A stretch of DNA of 64,000 nucleotides from Streptomyces sp. 130 (GTDB lineage Bacteria; Actinomycetota; Actinomycetes; Streptomycetales; Streptomycetaceae). The position numbers and the translations under genes are program-made. The notes under the pieces are model-generated. The model searched no databases. It was given only the letters and a program-made list of their open reading frames with translations, and was not told where the DNA came from. The first letter of the stretch is position 1; the number at the start of each line of letters is the position of its first letter. Location of the stretch: assembly GCF_007096885.1 (NCBI RefSeq), contig NZ_VJNO01000005.1, positions 1 through 64,000 on the forward strand, in the 5' to 3' direction. Below are positions 24,483 to 32,914 of this stretch, piece after piece.

Positions 24483-25664
24483 TTATGCGGAGCGAGGCCC
24501 CTCGGTCACCGAGCGTGGCGCCCCCTTGACGATCTTCACCGTCCTGCGCCGGTCCGGCTGCCCCCTCCCCGGCCGGGCCACCGCGAGCAGCGCCATGTCG
24601 TCCGTCGACACGCCTCCGGTATGCCGACGCACATCGTCGGTCAGCGCGGACAACAGCTCCTCCGGGCCGGGGAAGAGGCGCCCGCGCAACCGCTCCGCCG
24701 GGTCGTAGAAGACACCGTCGGCGTCACGCGCCTCCGTGAGGCCGTCCGTGTAGAACAGCAACGTCCCGCCGGCCGGCAGCTCCCACTCGTCCGAACGGTC
24801 CGGCCGCGCCTCCAGGTCCATGCCCAGCGGAAGCGCGGGCTCCGAGGGCGTCAGCGCCTCCACCGCCCCGTCCCCGTGCAGCAGCAGCGGGTCCGGATGG
24901 CCGCGGTTCACCACCCGTACGCCCTGCGCACCGGGCGGGATCTCCGCGAGCACCGCCGTAACGAAGCCCTCGAACGCGTCCAGATTGCCCCGCCGCACCG
25001 ACTCTCGCGCCAGCGCGCGCTCCAGGCGCTGTGCCACGCCCTCCAGCGACTTCTCCTGCTCCGCCGCCTCCCGGAACGCCCCGATCACCACCGCCACCGC
25101 TCCGACCGCGTCCAGCCCCTTCCCGCGGACGTCCCCCAGCACCAGCCGTACGCCGTACGGGGTCTCGGCCGCCGCGTAGAGGTCGCCCCCGACGAACTCG
25201 TCCGCCTGCGCCGCCTCGTACCGCGCGGCCACCTGGAGTCCGCCGATCCGCTCGGGCGGCGCGGGCAGCACGGCCCGCATGGCCGTCTCGGCGATGATCC
25301 GGGCGGACGCCAGCTGGTCGTTGCCGCGCCGCACGACCTGGTTGATCACCGCGGCCTGGCAGGAGACCGTGAACACCGTCAGCATCTCGATGAACGGGAC
25401 CGCGCCCGGCAGGTCCCCGGTGGAGAGCCGCATCGCGGCGATCGCGACGACCCCGGCGAGCCCGATCCGGAGTGTGGCACCGAGCCCGAAGAACGGGGCG
25501 GCGATCAGCGGGGCAGCCGCGAACATCGGAACGGCCGTGAACGCCGGCGGGGTGAAGTAGTCGAAGAGCGCCCCTCCGACGATCATGGCGGCGGGCAGCA
25601 CCCGGACGAACCGGCGGCTCCCCATGCCGCCGCGCCCTCGCCACCGTCGCGCCCACTTCCCCAC
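24483..25664 (-). CDS. Membrane-anchored SpoIIE/RsbU-type PP2C phosphatase
   Basis: The 393-aa protein has about three hydrophobic segments in residues 18-115 (VLPAAMIVGGALFDYFTPP and on) and a cytoplasmic PP2C domain (about 165-370) with GGDLYAAAE, GDVRGKGLDA, NRGHPDPLL and YTDGLTE. It should dephosphorylate an anti-anti-sigma factor, the partner being unlinked. GTG 25664 is chosen for its AGGAGA ribosome site; the ATG at 25625 would remove 13 residues. It ends with TAA and is followed only by the riboswitch leader of the next gene. Confidence 0.88.
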   Translation of the reverse strand: MGKWARRWRGRGGMGSRRFVRVLPAAMIVGGALFDYFTPPAFTAVPMFAAAPLIAAPFFGLGATLRIGLAGVVAIAAMRLSTGDLPGAVPFIEMLTVFTVSCQAAVINQVVRRGNDQLASARIIAETAMRAVLPAPPERIGGLQVAARYEAAQADEFVGGDLYAAAETPYGVRLVLGDVRGKGLDAVGAVAVVIGAFREAAEQEKSLEGVAQRLERALARESVRRGNLDAFEGFVTAVLAEIPPGAQGVRVVNRGHPDPLLLHGDGAVEALTPSEPALPLGMDLEARPDRSDEWELPAGGTLLFYTDGLTEARDADGVFYDPAERLRGRLFPGPEELLSALTDDVRRHTGGVSTDDMALLAVARPGRGQPDRRRTVKIVKGAPRSVTEGPRSA

Positions 25665-25787
25665 CTGCGGTCTCCTGCCCGGTGCGGCCGCGGCCACTAC
25701 CGCGCACCTCCCCCAGCCTCGCGCCCGCCCGGCCCCCGGGCGAATCCTCGGCCTCCGATGGGGCGACACACGGGCGCCGACAACGCG

Positions 25788-25822
25788 TCAGGCCCGGCAC
25801 GCTGCTTGCGTGCCGGGCCTGA
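25788..25822 (-). terminator. Terminator after tRNA-fMet
   Basis: A perfect 15-bp stem TCAGGCCCGGCACGC with its complement and a TGCTT loop lies 8 bp past the tRNA 3' end. Confidence 0.8.
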
Positions 25823-25830
25823 TCCTTCAG

Positions 25831-25904
25831 TAGCGGGGACAGGATTTGAACCTGCGACCTCTGGGTTATGAGCCCAGCGAGCTACCGAGCTGCTCCACCC
25901 CGCG
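25831..25904 (-). tRNA. tRNA-fMet (CAU), initiator
   Basis: This is a 74-nt cloverleaf with anticodon loop CTCATAA. Initiator features are visible: an unpaired C1-A72 at the top of the acceptor stem, and three G-C pairs at the base of the anticodon stem. CCA is not encoded. Confidence 0.95.
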
Positions 25905-26176
25905 TCGGTGAAGCCAACTCTACGGCATGTCCGGCGCCCTCACGACCACCCACCCCACGCACCGGCCGTCCGGACCGCGTTCTCCCCTTCGCCAGAACGT
26001 CAACGTGCCGAAATCGAGAAGGTATTGCGGGGAACATGTGTTCTGTCGCAAGGTATCTGCTGCACCCCCCGGCTCGGTGGGCTGCCCGTGTGAGCAGGCC
26101 CCCGACCGCGCATGCCGGCGCGCAGGGAGAGCCGCTCCCGGTCTCTGCTCGCAGCCTGTCTGGAGGGCTCTCGACC

Positions 26177-26467
26177 ATGGCCGCACCGCTCGCCTCCGAT
26201 CACACCCCCGCCCCGTCGTCACCCGTTCGCGCCGCCGCCACGGGCGGACTCATCGGCGGCGTGATGGGCGCGGTGATGAGCGCCGTGGTGAACTACCTGG
26301 CGATCGGCCTCCCGGGCAGCGCGTCGGCCAACGCCGCCAACCACGCGATATCGGGCCTGATCAGCGGGTTCCTCGCCGGTTTCATCGGCATCATGGTCCA
26401 CAGCAGGAAGGCGGCCCCCACCACCGCCGACACGGCTCCGGTCGGCGCGTCCGAACCGGAGAAGTAG
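26177..26467 (+). CDS. Small membrane protein, Gly/Ala-rich
   Basis: The 96-aa protein has two hydrophobic segments (TGGLIGGVMGAVMSAVVNYL and AISGLISGFLAGFIGIMVHS) joined by a short polar loop, with hydrophilic ends. I do not recognise a family. GxxxG-type spacing suggests helix packing. The gap from 25905 to here holds the upstream region of tRNA-fMet and nothing else I can name. Confidence 0.7.
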   Translation: MAAPLASDHTPAPSSPVRAAATGGLIGGVMGAVMSAVVNYLAIGLPGSASANAANHAISGLISGFLAGFIGIMVHSRKAAPTTADTAPVGASEPEK

Positions 26468-26578
26468 CCTCCGCCCCTCAGCGCACCCTCCTGGCCGCCG
26501 CTCCAACGGGCGCACGGACCCATATGGCGATATGACTGATTTCAGACTCAGCCATTTCGACGGCTCCGGGAGTGGACG

Positions 26579-26983
26579 ATGGACGACTATCCCCTGCTCA
26601 ACCTGTTCTGGACGATGCTCTGGTTCTTCCTCTGGATCATGTGGCTCTTCCTCCTCTTCCGGGTCATCATGGACATCTTCCGCAGCCACGACCTGAGCGG
26701 CTGGGGCAAGGCCGGCTGGCTGATCCTGGCGCTGGTGCTGCCCTATGTGGGCGTGCTGATCTACGTGATCGCCCGCGGCAAGTCCATGGGCAAGCGCGAC
26801 ATCCAGGAGGCGAAGGAGCGCGACGCCGCCTTCAAGGCGTACATCAGGGACGCGGCGGGTACGGAGGGCGGCGGCCACAGGGGCGGCCATGTCGAGGACC
26901 TGTCGAAGCTCGCCGACCTCAAGGACAAGGGCGCGATCACCGAGGAGGAGTACCAGCGGGCGAAGTCCAAGCTCCTGGTCTGA
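26579..26983 (+). CDS. PLDc_N / SHOCT-domain membrane protein
   Basis: The 134-aa protein has two TM segments at 7-35 and 45-65, the second in the PLDc_N pattern GWLILALVLPYVGVLIYVIA. A basic helix follows, and the protein ends with a SHOCT motif (DLSKLADLKDKGAITEEEYQ). It is cytoplasmic-membrane bound and widespread in actinobacteria. No catalytic residues are present. SHOCT domains are thought to mediate oligomerisation. Role unknown. Confidence 0.85.
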   Translation: MDDYPLLNLFWTMLWFFLWIMWLFLLFRVIMDIFRSHDLSGWGKAGWLILALVLPYVGVLIYVIARGKSMGKRDIQEAKERDAAFKAYIRDAAGTEGGGHRGGHVEDLSKLADLKDKGAITEEEYQRAKSKLLV

Positions 26984-27079
26984 CGCACCTGCGCCGCCGG
27001 GGCGGGAGACCCGCCGCGTCACCGGCGGTCGAAAACCGGTGGCCCCCGGCCGCGCCCGCGCGGACCCGGGGCCACGAGG

Positions 27080-27153
27080 TAGGCCGTGTGGGACTCGAAC
27101 CCACAACCAACGGATTAAAAGTCCGCTGCTCTGACCAATTGAGCTAACGGCCC
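27080..27153 (-). tRNA. tRNA-Lys (UUU)
   Basis: This is a 74-nt cloverleaf, acceptor GGGCCGT with ACGGCCT and discriminator A. Anticodon loop CTTTTAA gives UUU. The T-arm TGTGGGTTCGAGTCCCACA is canonical. CCA is not encoded. Confidence 0.95.
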
Positions 27154-27251
27154 TCGATACATCACCCCCGAGCATAGCCCGCCCCGGCCGCGCAGCCGAT
27201 CGGGTATCGGCCGCGCGGCCCCGTCACCGGGTCCGGGGCGGGCTCAGGGCC

Positions 27252-29378
27252 TCAGAAGATGCCCTTGTACGTCTGCCAGCCGGTGGCGATCTGCGTACGG
27301 GCTCCGAACGAGCCCTTGCCGTTGCCGTTGTTGCGGAACAGCTTGCCCGCCGAGTCGCGGACGACGATGTCGTTCCGGCCGTCGCCGTTCAGGTCGCCGA
27401 CGCCGACCATGGTGTTATACGAGCGGCCCCAGTCGGTGAACACCTTCACGCGCGCGGCGAAGCGGCCGTTGCCCAGGCCGTTGTAGCGCCACAGGCCGCC
27501 GTTGCGGTCGTGGCCGAGCAGGTCGGGGATGCCGTCGCCCGTGATGTCGCCGACACCGGTGATCTGGGCGTACGTCCGCCAGTCGGTGTTGATCCGGGTC
27601 TTCGGGAGGAACTTGCCGGCGGCCGTTCCCGCGTAGAAGTAGATGTCACCGGTGGACGTCTGACGGGCGACGAGGTCGGCCCGCCCGTCGCCGTTCAGGT
27701 CGCCGGCCGACGTCAGCACGTCGTACTGCTGCCAGCCGCCGCCGATCACCGTGTGCTTGCTGGTCGGCCGGTAGCCGGAGGTGCCGCAGCTGCCGTCGTA
27801 CCGGCGCAGTTCCCCGCCGGGCATCCGGACCAGCAGCTCGGCGCAGCGGTCGCCGGTGGTGTCCGCGAAGGGCACGGCGACCGTGCCGGCCGGCCAGCCG
27901 GTCCCGGACTTCTTGCCGCTGAAGACGCCGGAGGTCTGGCCGAACTGGATGGTCAGGTCCCCGTAGGAGTTGAGCGTGACCAGGTCTCCGCTGCTGTCCC
28001 GGCCCTGGTCGTGGACGCCCTGCCGGCCACCGGACACGGACAGGCTCCCGCTGGTGGAGTACGTCCCCGAACCGTCCTCGGCCGTCGCCTTCAGCGTCCA
28101 GGTGTGCTTGCCGTTGCCCGCGTAGGCGCCCGAGTCGGTCGTGCCGTCCCAGTTGACGTCCGCCTCGGTGCCGTCAGCGCCCTTGAGGGTGCGGACCGTA
28201 CGGCCCGTCCAGTCCTTGACGGTGTACGTCCAGGAGACGGGCTTGTTGAACTGCATGGTGCTGTTCCAGCTCTCCAGCCCGTCGGTGCCCTTGATGTCCA
28301 GGGAGTCCGGACCCAGGTCGGACGCGATCCTGGTGAGGGGCTGCGCGGGCACTCCGCTGGGCACGACGTGGAGCGTCTGCGCGGCGTCGAGGTAGGCGAT
28401 GTCGCCACCGAACTTGTCCACCGCCCAGGTCAGCCGCCGCTGGTCGGCGGTCTTCCCGGCGGGGAGGTCCGCAATCGCGCGCGGAGCGGCGGCCTTGCCC
28501 GTGTGGAAGTCGGTGAGCAGCAGCTCGCCCGCCGTCCGGTCGTGCCGGACGAGGTAGCCGTCGCCGACGAGGGCGGGCCCGGACGGCACGGTGAACGACT
28601 TCTTCGCCGTACGGTCGTACACGCCGGCCGCACCGGTCGTCCCGCAGTTCCAGTAGATCCAGCGGCCGACCGTGCGCACCTCCTTGATCACGCAGGGGGC
28701 GCCGGTGGCCACCGTCAGTACGACCTTCTTCGTCAGCAGGTCGGTCGCGGTGATCGTCCCGGTGGTGGTCGCCGCCCAGAGCGTGGTGCCCCAGACGGAG
28801 GCGGCGCCCGGGGTGCGGACGATGGGGTCGGGGGTCGAGGTGTAGCTCGGGTACATGGCCGCCCGCTGCTTGGCGGGGGAGCCGCCGTTGACGACGTAGG
28901 CCCGCGCGGTCATGTCCACGATGTCGGCCGTCGCCACGGGGTACTTGACGTCACCACCGCGGTACGAGTTGCCGGGGGCCCAGAACTTCACCGACTCGGT
29001 GCCGGCGTCGTCGCCGTCGACGGACACCGTGCCGACGTCCCCGTGGCCCGAAGCGACCAGCTCCACACAGTCGCCGTTGTCACAGGGCACCGTCCTGAGG
29101 TGCGCGCCATTGGCGTACGTCCCGGCGAAGGCACGGCTCTCGCGCGCCCCCACGGTCATGCCGTCGGCGGACACCGGGCGGTCGTACACCATGCGGTCGC
29201 CGGAGGGGCTCCGCTCCGCCGTCACCAGGCGCCCGCCCGCGAAGTCGAGGCCGTACACCCCGGTGGTCGCCACGGTGGCCGGGGCCGGGTCCGCGGCGTT
29301 CGCGGGTACGGCGGCCGTGGCGAGGACGGTCGCACCGGCCACGGCGCCCACGAGCGCTGCGCGGCCGCGTATGAACAC
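27252..29378 (-). CDS. Secreted FG-GAP/VCBS repeat protein (second of a tandem pair)
   Basis: The 708-aa protein has a signal peptide (AALVGAVAGATVLATAAVPANA), a long region that is probably beta-propeller, a FlgD-like Ig segment (WDGTTDSGAYAGNGKHTWTL) and at least four C-terminal FG-GAP repeats of the form GDLNGDGRADLVARQ, with DxDxDG-type calcium loops. It should be extracellular and adhesive or carbohydrate-binding. It lies 47 bp after the end of its larger paralogue, so the two are probably one transcript. GTG 29378 is used; TTG 29384 is better spaced from GGAA and remains possible. Confidence 0.88.
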   Translation of the reverse strand: MFIRGRAALVGAVAGATVLATAAVPANAADPAPATVATTGVYGLDFAGGRLVTAERSPSGDRMVYDRPVSADGMTVGARESRAFAGTYANGAHLRTVPCDNGDCVELVASGHGDVGTVSVDGDDAGTESVKFWAPGNSYRGGDVKYPVATADIVDMTARAYVVNGGSPAKQRAAMYPSYTSTPDPIVRTPGAASVWGTTLWAATTTGTITATDLLTKKVVLTVATGAPCVIKEVRTVGRWIYWNCGTTGAAGVYDRTAKKSFTVPSGPALVGDGYLVRHDRTAGELLLTDFHTGKAAAPRAIADLPAGKTADQRRLTWAVDKFGGDIAYLDAAQTLHVVPSGVPAQPLTRIASDLGPDSLDIKGTDGLESWNSTMQFNKPVSWTYTVKDWTGRTVRTLKGADGTEADVNWDGTTDSGAYAGNGKHTWTLKATAEDGSGTYSTSGSLSVSGGRQGVHDQGRDSSGDLVTLNSYGDLTIQFGQTSGVFSGKKSGTGWPAGTVAVPFADTTGDRCAELLVRMPGGELRRYDGSCGTSGYRPTSKHTVIGGGWQQYDVLTSAGDLNGDGRADLVARQTSTGDIYFYAGTAAGKFLPKTRINTDWRTYAQITGVGDITGDGIPDLLGHDRNGGLWRYNGLGNGRFAARVKVFTDWGRSYNTMVGVGDLNGDGRNDIVVRDSAGKLFRNNGNGKGSFGARTQIATGWQTYKGIF

Positions 29379-29425
29379 GGTCAAGAGAAGTTCCTTTCCG
29401 GGAAGCCCGGAGGTCGAGCGAGTGA

Positions 29426-32400
29426 TCAGAAGAGGTTCTTGTACATCTGCCAGCCGCCGCCGACCTTGGTACGCGCCGCCAGCGCGCCCTTGCCGTCGCC
29501 GCGGTAGCTCCACAGCACGCCGGACGTGTCGCGGGCCAGCAGGTCCGCGCGGCCGTCGCCGTTCAGGTCGCCGGAGCCGACCATCGTGTCGTACATGGTC
29601 CAGCCGTAACCGATCTTGTTACGGGTCCCGAGTGTGCCCTTGCCGGTGGCCGGGTAGCGCCACACGTTGCCCGAGCGGTCACGGGCCACCAGGTCGCCCT
29701 TGCCGTCGCCGTCCATGTCGCCCGTGCCGGCCAGGAGGTACCCCTGCCAGCCGTAGCCGATCTTCACCCGGGGCTCGAAGAGGCCGTCGCCCCTGCTCTT
29801 GTAGAAGTACAGGTCGCCCGCGGGCGTCCGGCCGAGCAGATCGGCGCGCCCGTCACCCGACATGTCGCCGGGCGAGGTCAGCGCGTCGAACATGTTCCAG
29901 CCGGTGCCGATCCGCTTGTACGGCGTGCCGGGCTTGAGCGCGGCCCCGCAGGCCGGCGTGTACGCGCGCAGCTCGCCCGCCTTCGTACGGACCAGCACGT
30001 CATTGCACCGGTCGCCGCTGATGTCCTCGAACGGCACGGCGGCGGTCACGGTGTTGTCCCCGGTCCAGCCGGTGCCCGACACCTTGTCCTCGACCCGCCC
30101 GGCCCCGGTCCCCGTACCGGCCCGCCAGTCGGCCTGGCCCGCCGAGGTGAACGCGAGCAGGTCACCGAACCCGTCGTTGCCGACGAAGTCCCGCGCCACG
30201 GCGGCCCCGCCGGTCACCTTGACGCTGCCGGAGGTGGTCAGGGGGGCGCCCTGGCCGTCGGCGGGGCTGGCGGTGAGGGACCAGGTGTAGGAGCCGTTGG
30301 GTGCGTACGCGCCGGTGGCGGTCTTCCCGTCCCAGGCGGCGGTCAACCGGCCCCGCGCCTCCCCGCCGGTGAGCGTGCGCACCGTGGCGCCCGACGCCGT
30401 GTTCTTCAGCGTCAGCTGCCACGACGCGGCGGGCTTGGACAGCCACCAGGAGCCCTGCCAGCCCGTCGGCGCGGATGCCCGCAGGTCGAGCGACCCGGCC
30501 GGCGCATCGGTGTCGATCACCGACAGCGCCGAGGCCGGGATGCCCGTGGGAACGATGCGCACCAGCCGGTCGCTCCCGGTGTAAGCGGCATGGCCGCCGA
30601 AGCGGTCCACCGTCCAGCCGGCCCGACGCACGCTGTGCGGGCCGAGGTCCGCCTCATCGGCCAGCTTCCGCTGGGGCAGGTCCGTGTACGCGCCACTGGC
30701 CGGGAGCCCGCTGTGGAGGTCGTACAGGGTGAGCCCGGCCCCTTCCGCGTGGGTGACGATGTAGCCGTCGGCGAGGAGGGTGTCGGCGTCCGGAGCGGTC
30801 GCGAACTTCCTTGTCTGCCGGTCGTAGAGACCCGCGCTGTGGGGCCAGTTGGAGCCCTCGCACGCCCAGTGGATCCAGCGGCCGACGACTTGCAGCTCGG
30901 TGGGGGCGCACTTGCTGGGCGTGGTGAAGGATGTGCCAGGCACACCCATCGTCATGTTCTCGGAGGTCACGGTGGAGGAGCCGGGGAGGTTGCTCCACAG
31001 CATGTTGCCCCACAGGGCCGCGGCGTCCATCCGCCGGCTCTTCAGCACCTTCCCGGAGTTGGTGCTTTCCTGGAACTCGACGACGTGCTTGTAGTCGCCC
31101 GACGCCTCGTTCACCACCCCGTAGCGGCCGGAGAGGTCCACGAGTTCGGGGGACATCAGGCCCGTGGTGAGCCGCGGGCCCCAGTTCTCCTCGCCGTTGC
31201 GGAACAGCATGGTCTGTCCCTGCTCGGTGCCTTGCTCGCGGCCGTGGAACCCGTCGCCGCTCGCGAACATGGTCACGCAGTACGGGTCTTCCGAATACCA
31301 GCCGCAGTCCGCGTCCCGCCCGCTGGTGAGTCCGTCCACGGTCGTGCGGATCTCTTCGGGCCTGCCCGATGTCCTGAGCCAGGTGCTCCGGTACGCGCCG
31401 ATGTACGTACCCGGCTGGAACAGCCGGGAGTCGTCCGCCGTGGTGAGGATGCCGCTGCCCAGGGAGATGCCGGCGGGCTGTGCGGGCATGTTCTCGATGT
31501 CGGCGACGCGGGTGCGCTTCACGGTGCCGTCCGCGGCCTCCGTGAAGAGGTAGTAGCCCCAGTCGAGGGCGCCCTCGTAGCTGTGGCTCTCGGCGCCCGC
31601 GACCAGGAGGGAGCCGTCCGGCGTCGCGGTGAGGTCGGTGTGGGCGACGGCGAGGAGCTCCCCGGTGGTCCGGCCGTCCTCGGAGATGCTGACCAGGCGG
31701 TTGCCGCGGTACTCGTTGTCACCGGGGTTCGCCGGCAGGACTCCGACCAGCGTGTTCCCGAGCATCCGGAAGCTGGTGTCGTACGACTGGTCCCGCAGGT
31801 CGTACGAGCGGGGCGCGGCGGACAGGTCGTCGCGGTCGAACAGTTCGGCGGCGTACGAGCCGACCTGCAGCAGGGTGTCCGGACCCAGCGTCACGGCACT
31901 GGAGTCCGGTGCCAGGGTCTGGAGCTTCCCGCTCGCCAGGTCGACGAACCACCAGCCCTGGGACATGTCCGTGCCTTCCCAGAGGATGCCCCGGACGACC
32001 ACCGACCGGGCGTCCCCGTCGAAGACCGACAGGCGCCACCCCTCGGGCAGCCCCTCCAGTCGCCGGTCCTCGACCTCGCCGCCCTCGGAACGCAGCAGGT
32101 GCAGGCCGGTCGCGGCGGTCTCGGAGCCGGTGCGGGTGACGACGGTCGTACCGTACGTCCCCACGTACGTCTGGCCCTCCGGAATCGCGATGCTCGTGAC
32201 CGGCCCGCCGCCCGCGCGCTGCTGCAGCGTCACATGCGGACTCGGACTCCCGGCGTACACCGCCACGGTGTCGGAGCCCTGCCCGTATCCGGTGGGCCAG
32301 GCTCCGCGGGGGCGGACCGCCTCGGGGTCGTACTCCAGCGGCTTCGGAAGCCGCTCGGACAGGACGGTCTGAGCGCCGGTCGCGTAATCGGTCCAGCGGA

Positions 32401-32647
32401 GCCGGTCGTCGCCCTCACGCGCCGTAAGAAAGCCGGTCTCGCCGGCGTTCAGGACACGTGTCTCGCGCGGTACGAAGCGGGCGCCGGGCTTCACGACCAC
32501 GGTGTCCGCGGCCGTGCCGCCCGTCGTACCGGCGGCGGCCGTACCCGTGGCCAGCGCGCTCGTACCGGCGGTCATCGCCAGGGTGACCAGAAGGGCGAGA
32601 CGCGCCGAGGCACGCCGGCTTCTCCACCCGTTGGAAGAGCGGGTCAC
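29426..32647 (-). CDS. Secreted FG-GAP/VCBS repeat protein (first of a tandem pair)
   Basis: The 1073-aa paralogue of the next gene has a signal peptide (ARLALLVTLAMTAGTSALA) and a propeller-like middle. It too has a FlgD-like segment (WDGKTATGAYAPNGSYTWSL) and C-terminal repeats such as GDMSGDGRADLLGRTPAGDL. Both proteins end in a nearly identical WQxYKxxF motif. Its extra length is mostly in the middle region. GTG 32647 has a GGGAGGG ribosome site about 10 bp ahead. The tandem arrangement suggests duplication and a shared surface function, which I cannot specify. Confidence 0.88.
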   Translation of the reverse strand: MTRSSNGWRSRRASARLALLVTLAMTAGTSALATGTAAAGTTGGTAADTVVVKPGARFVPRETRVLNAGETGFLTAREGDDRLRWTDYATGAQTVLSERLPKPLEYDPEAVRPRGAWPTGYGQGSDTVAVYAGSPSPHVTLQQRAGGGPVTSIAIPEGQTYVGTYGTTVVTRTGSETAATGLHLLRSEGGEVEDRRLEGLPEGWRLSVFDGDARSVVVRGILWEGTDMSQGWWFVDLASGKLQTLAPDSSAVTLGPDTLLQVGSYAAELFDRDDLSAAPRSYDLRDQSYDTSFRMLGNTLVGVLPANPGDNEYRGNRLVSISEDGRTTGELLAVAHTDLTATPDGSLLVAGAESHSYEGALDWGYYLFTEAADGTVKRTRVADIENMPAQPAGISLGSGILTTADDSRLFQPGTYIGAYRSTWLRTSGRPEEIRTTVDGLTSGRDADCGWYSEDPYCVTMFASGDGFHGREQGTEQGQTMLFRNGEENWGPRLTTGLMSPELVDLSGRYGVVNEASGDYKHVVEFQESTNSGKVLKSRRMDAAALWGNMLWSNLPGSSTVTSENMTMGVPGTSFTTPSKCAPTELQVVGRWIHWACEGSNWPHSAGLYDRQTRKFATAPDADTLLADGYIVTHAEGAGLTLYDLHSGLPASGAYTDLPQRKLADEADLGPHSVRRAGWTVDRFGGHAAYTGSDRLVRIVPTGIPASALSVIDTDAPAGSLDLRASAPTGWQGSWWLSKPAASWQLTLKNTASGATVRTLTGGEARGRLTAAWDGKTATGAYAPNGSYTWSLTASPADGQGAPLTTSGSVKVTGGAAVARDFVGNDGFGDLLAFTSAGQADWRAGTGTGAGRVEDKVSGTGWTGDNTVTAAVPFEDISGDRCNDVLVRTKAGELRAYTPACGAALKPGTPYKRIGTGWNMFDALTSPGDMSGDGRADLLGRTPAGDLYFYKSRGDGLFEPRVKIGYGWQGYLLAGTGDMDGDGKGDLVARDRSGNVWRYPATGKGTLGTRNKIGYGWTMYDTMVGSGDLNGDGRADLLARDTSGVLWSYRGDGKGALAARTKVGGGWQMYKNLF

Positions 32648-32758
32648 GTTGAAGGTCCCTCCCCAGGAACAAGGCACGAGGAGAGGCCGGCGGAGAACAC
32701 CCACGGCCTACGCGGTGCGGCGGTTGCCGCTCGCACCCACCCCCGAGCAGATGCCGCG

Positions 32759-32782
32759 ACTTTAGCACCAGACGCGCACACG
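32759..32782 (-). promoter_or_regulatory. Probable promoter of the FG-GAP operon
   Basis: On the minus strand TAAAGT (32759-32764) follows TTGGCG with a spacer of about 16 bp, giving a leader of about 105 nt to GTG 32647. Confidence 0.5.
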
Positions 32783-32852
32783 CCAACGCCTATTTCGAAC
32801 CCGTTCAAAGGAGGGGGTCCACGCAGGTCGGCGGCCACTTTCCCGGCCCATG

Positions 32853-32891
32853 CGAAAGCGGGCCCGTCCACCAAGGACGGGCCCGCTTTCG
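32853..32891 (-). terminator. Terminator after the DEAD-box helicase gene
   Basis: A perfect 17-bp stem (CGAAAGCGGGCCCGTCC with its complement) encloses a 5-nt loop, 23 bp past the helicase stop. Confidence 0.85.
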
Positions 32892-32914
32892 TCAGGTCGG
32901 AGACCTACGGACGA

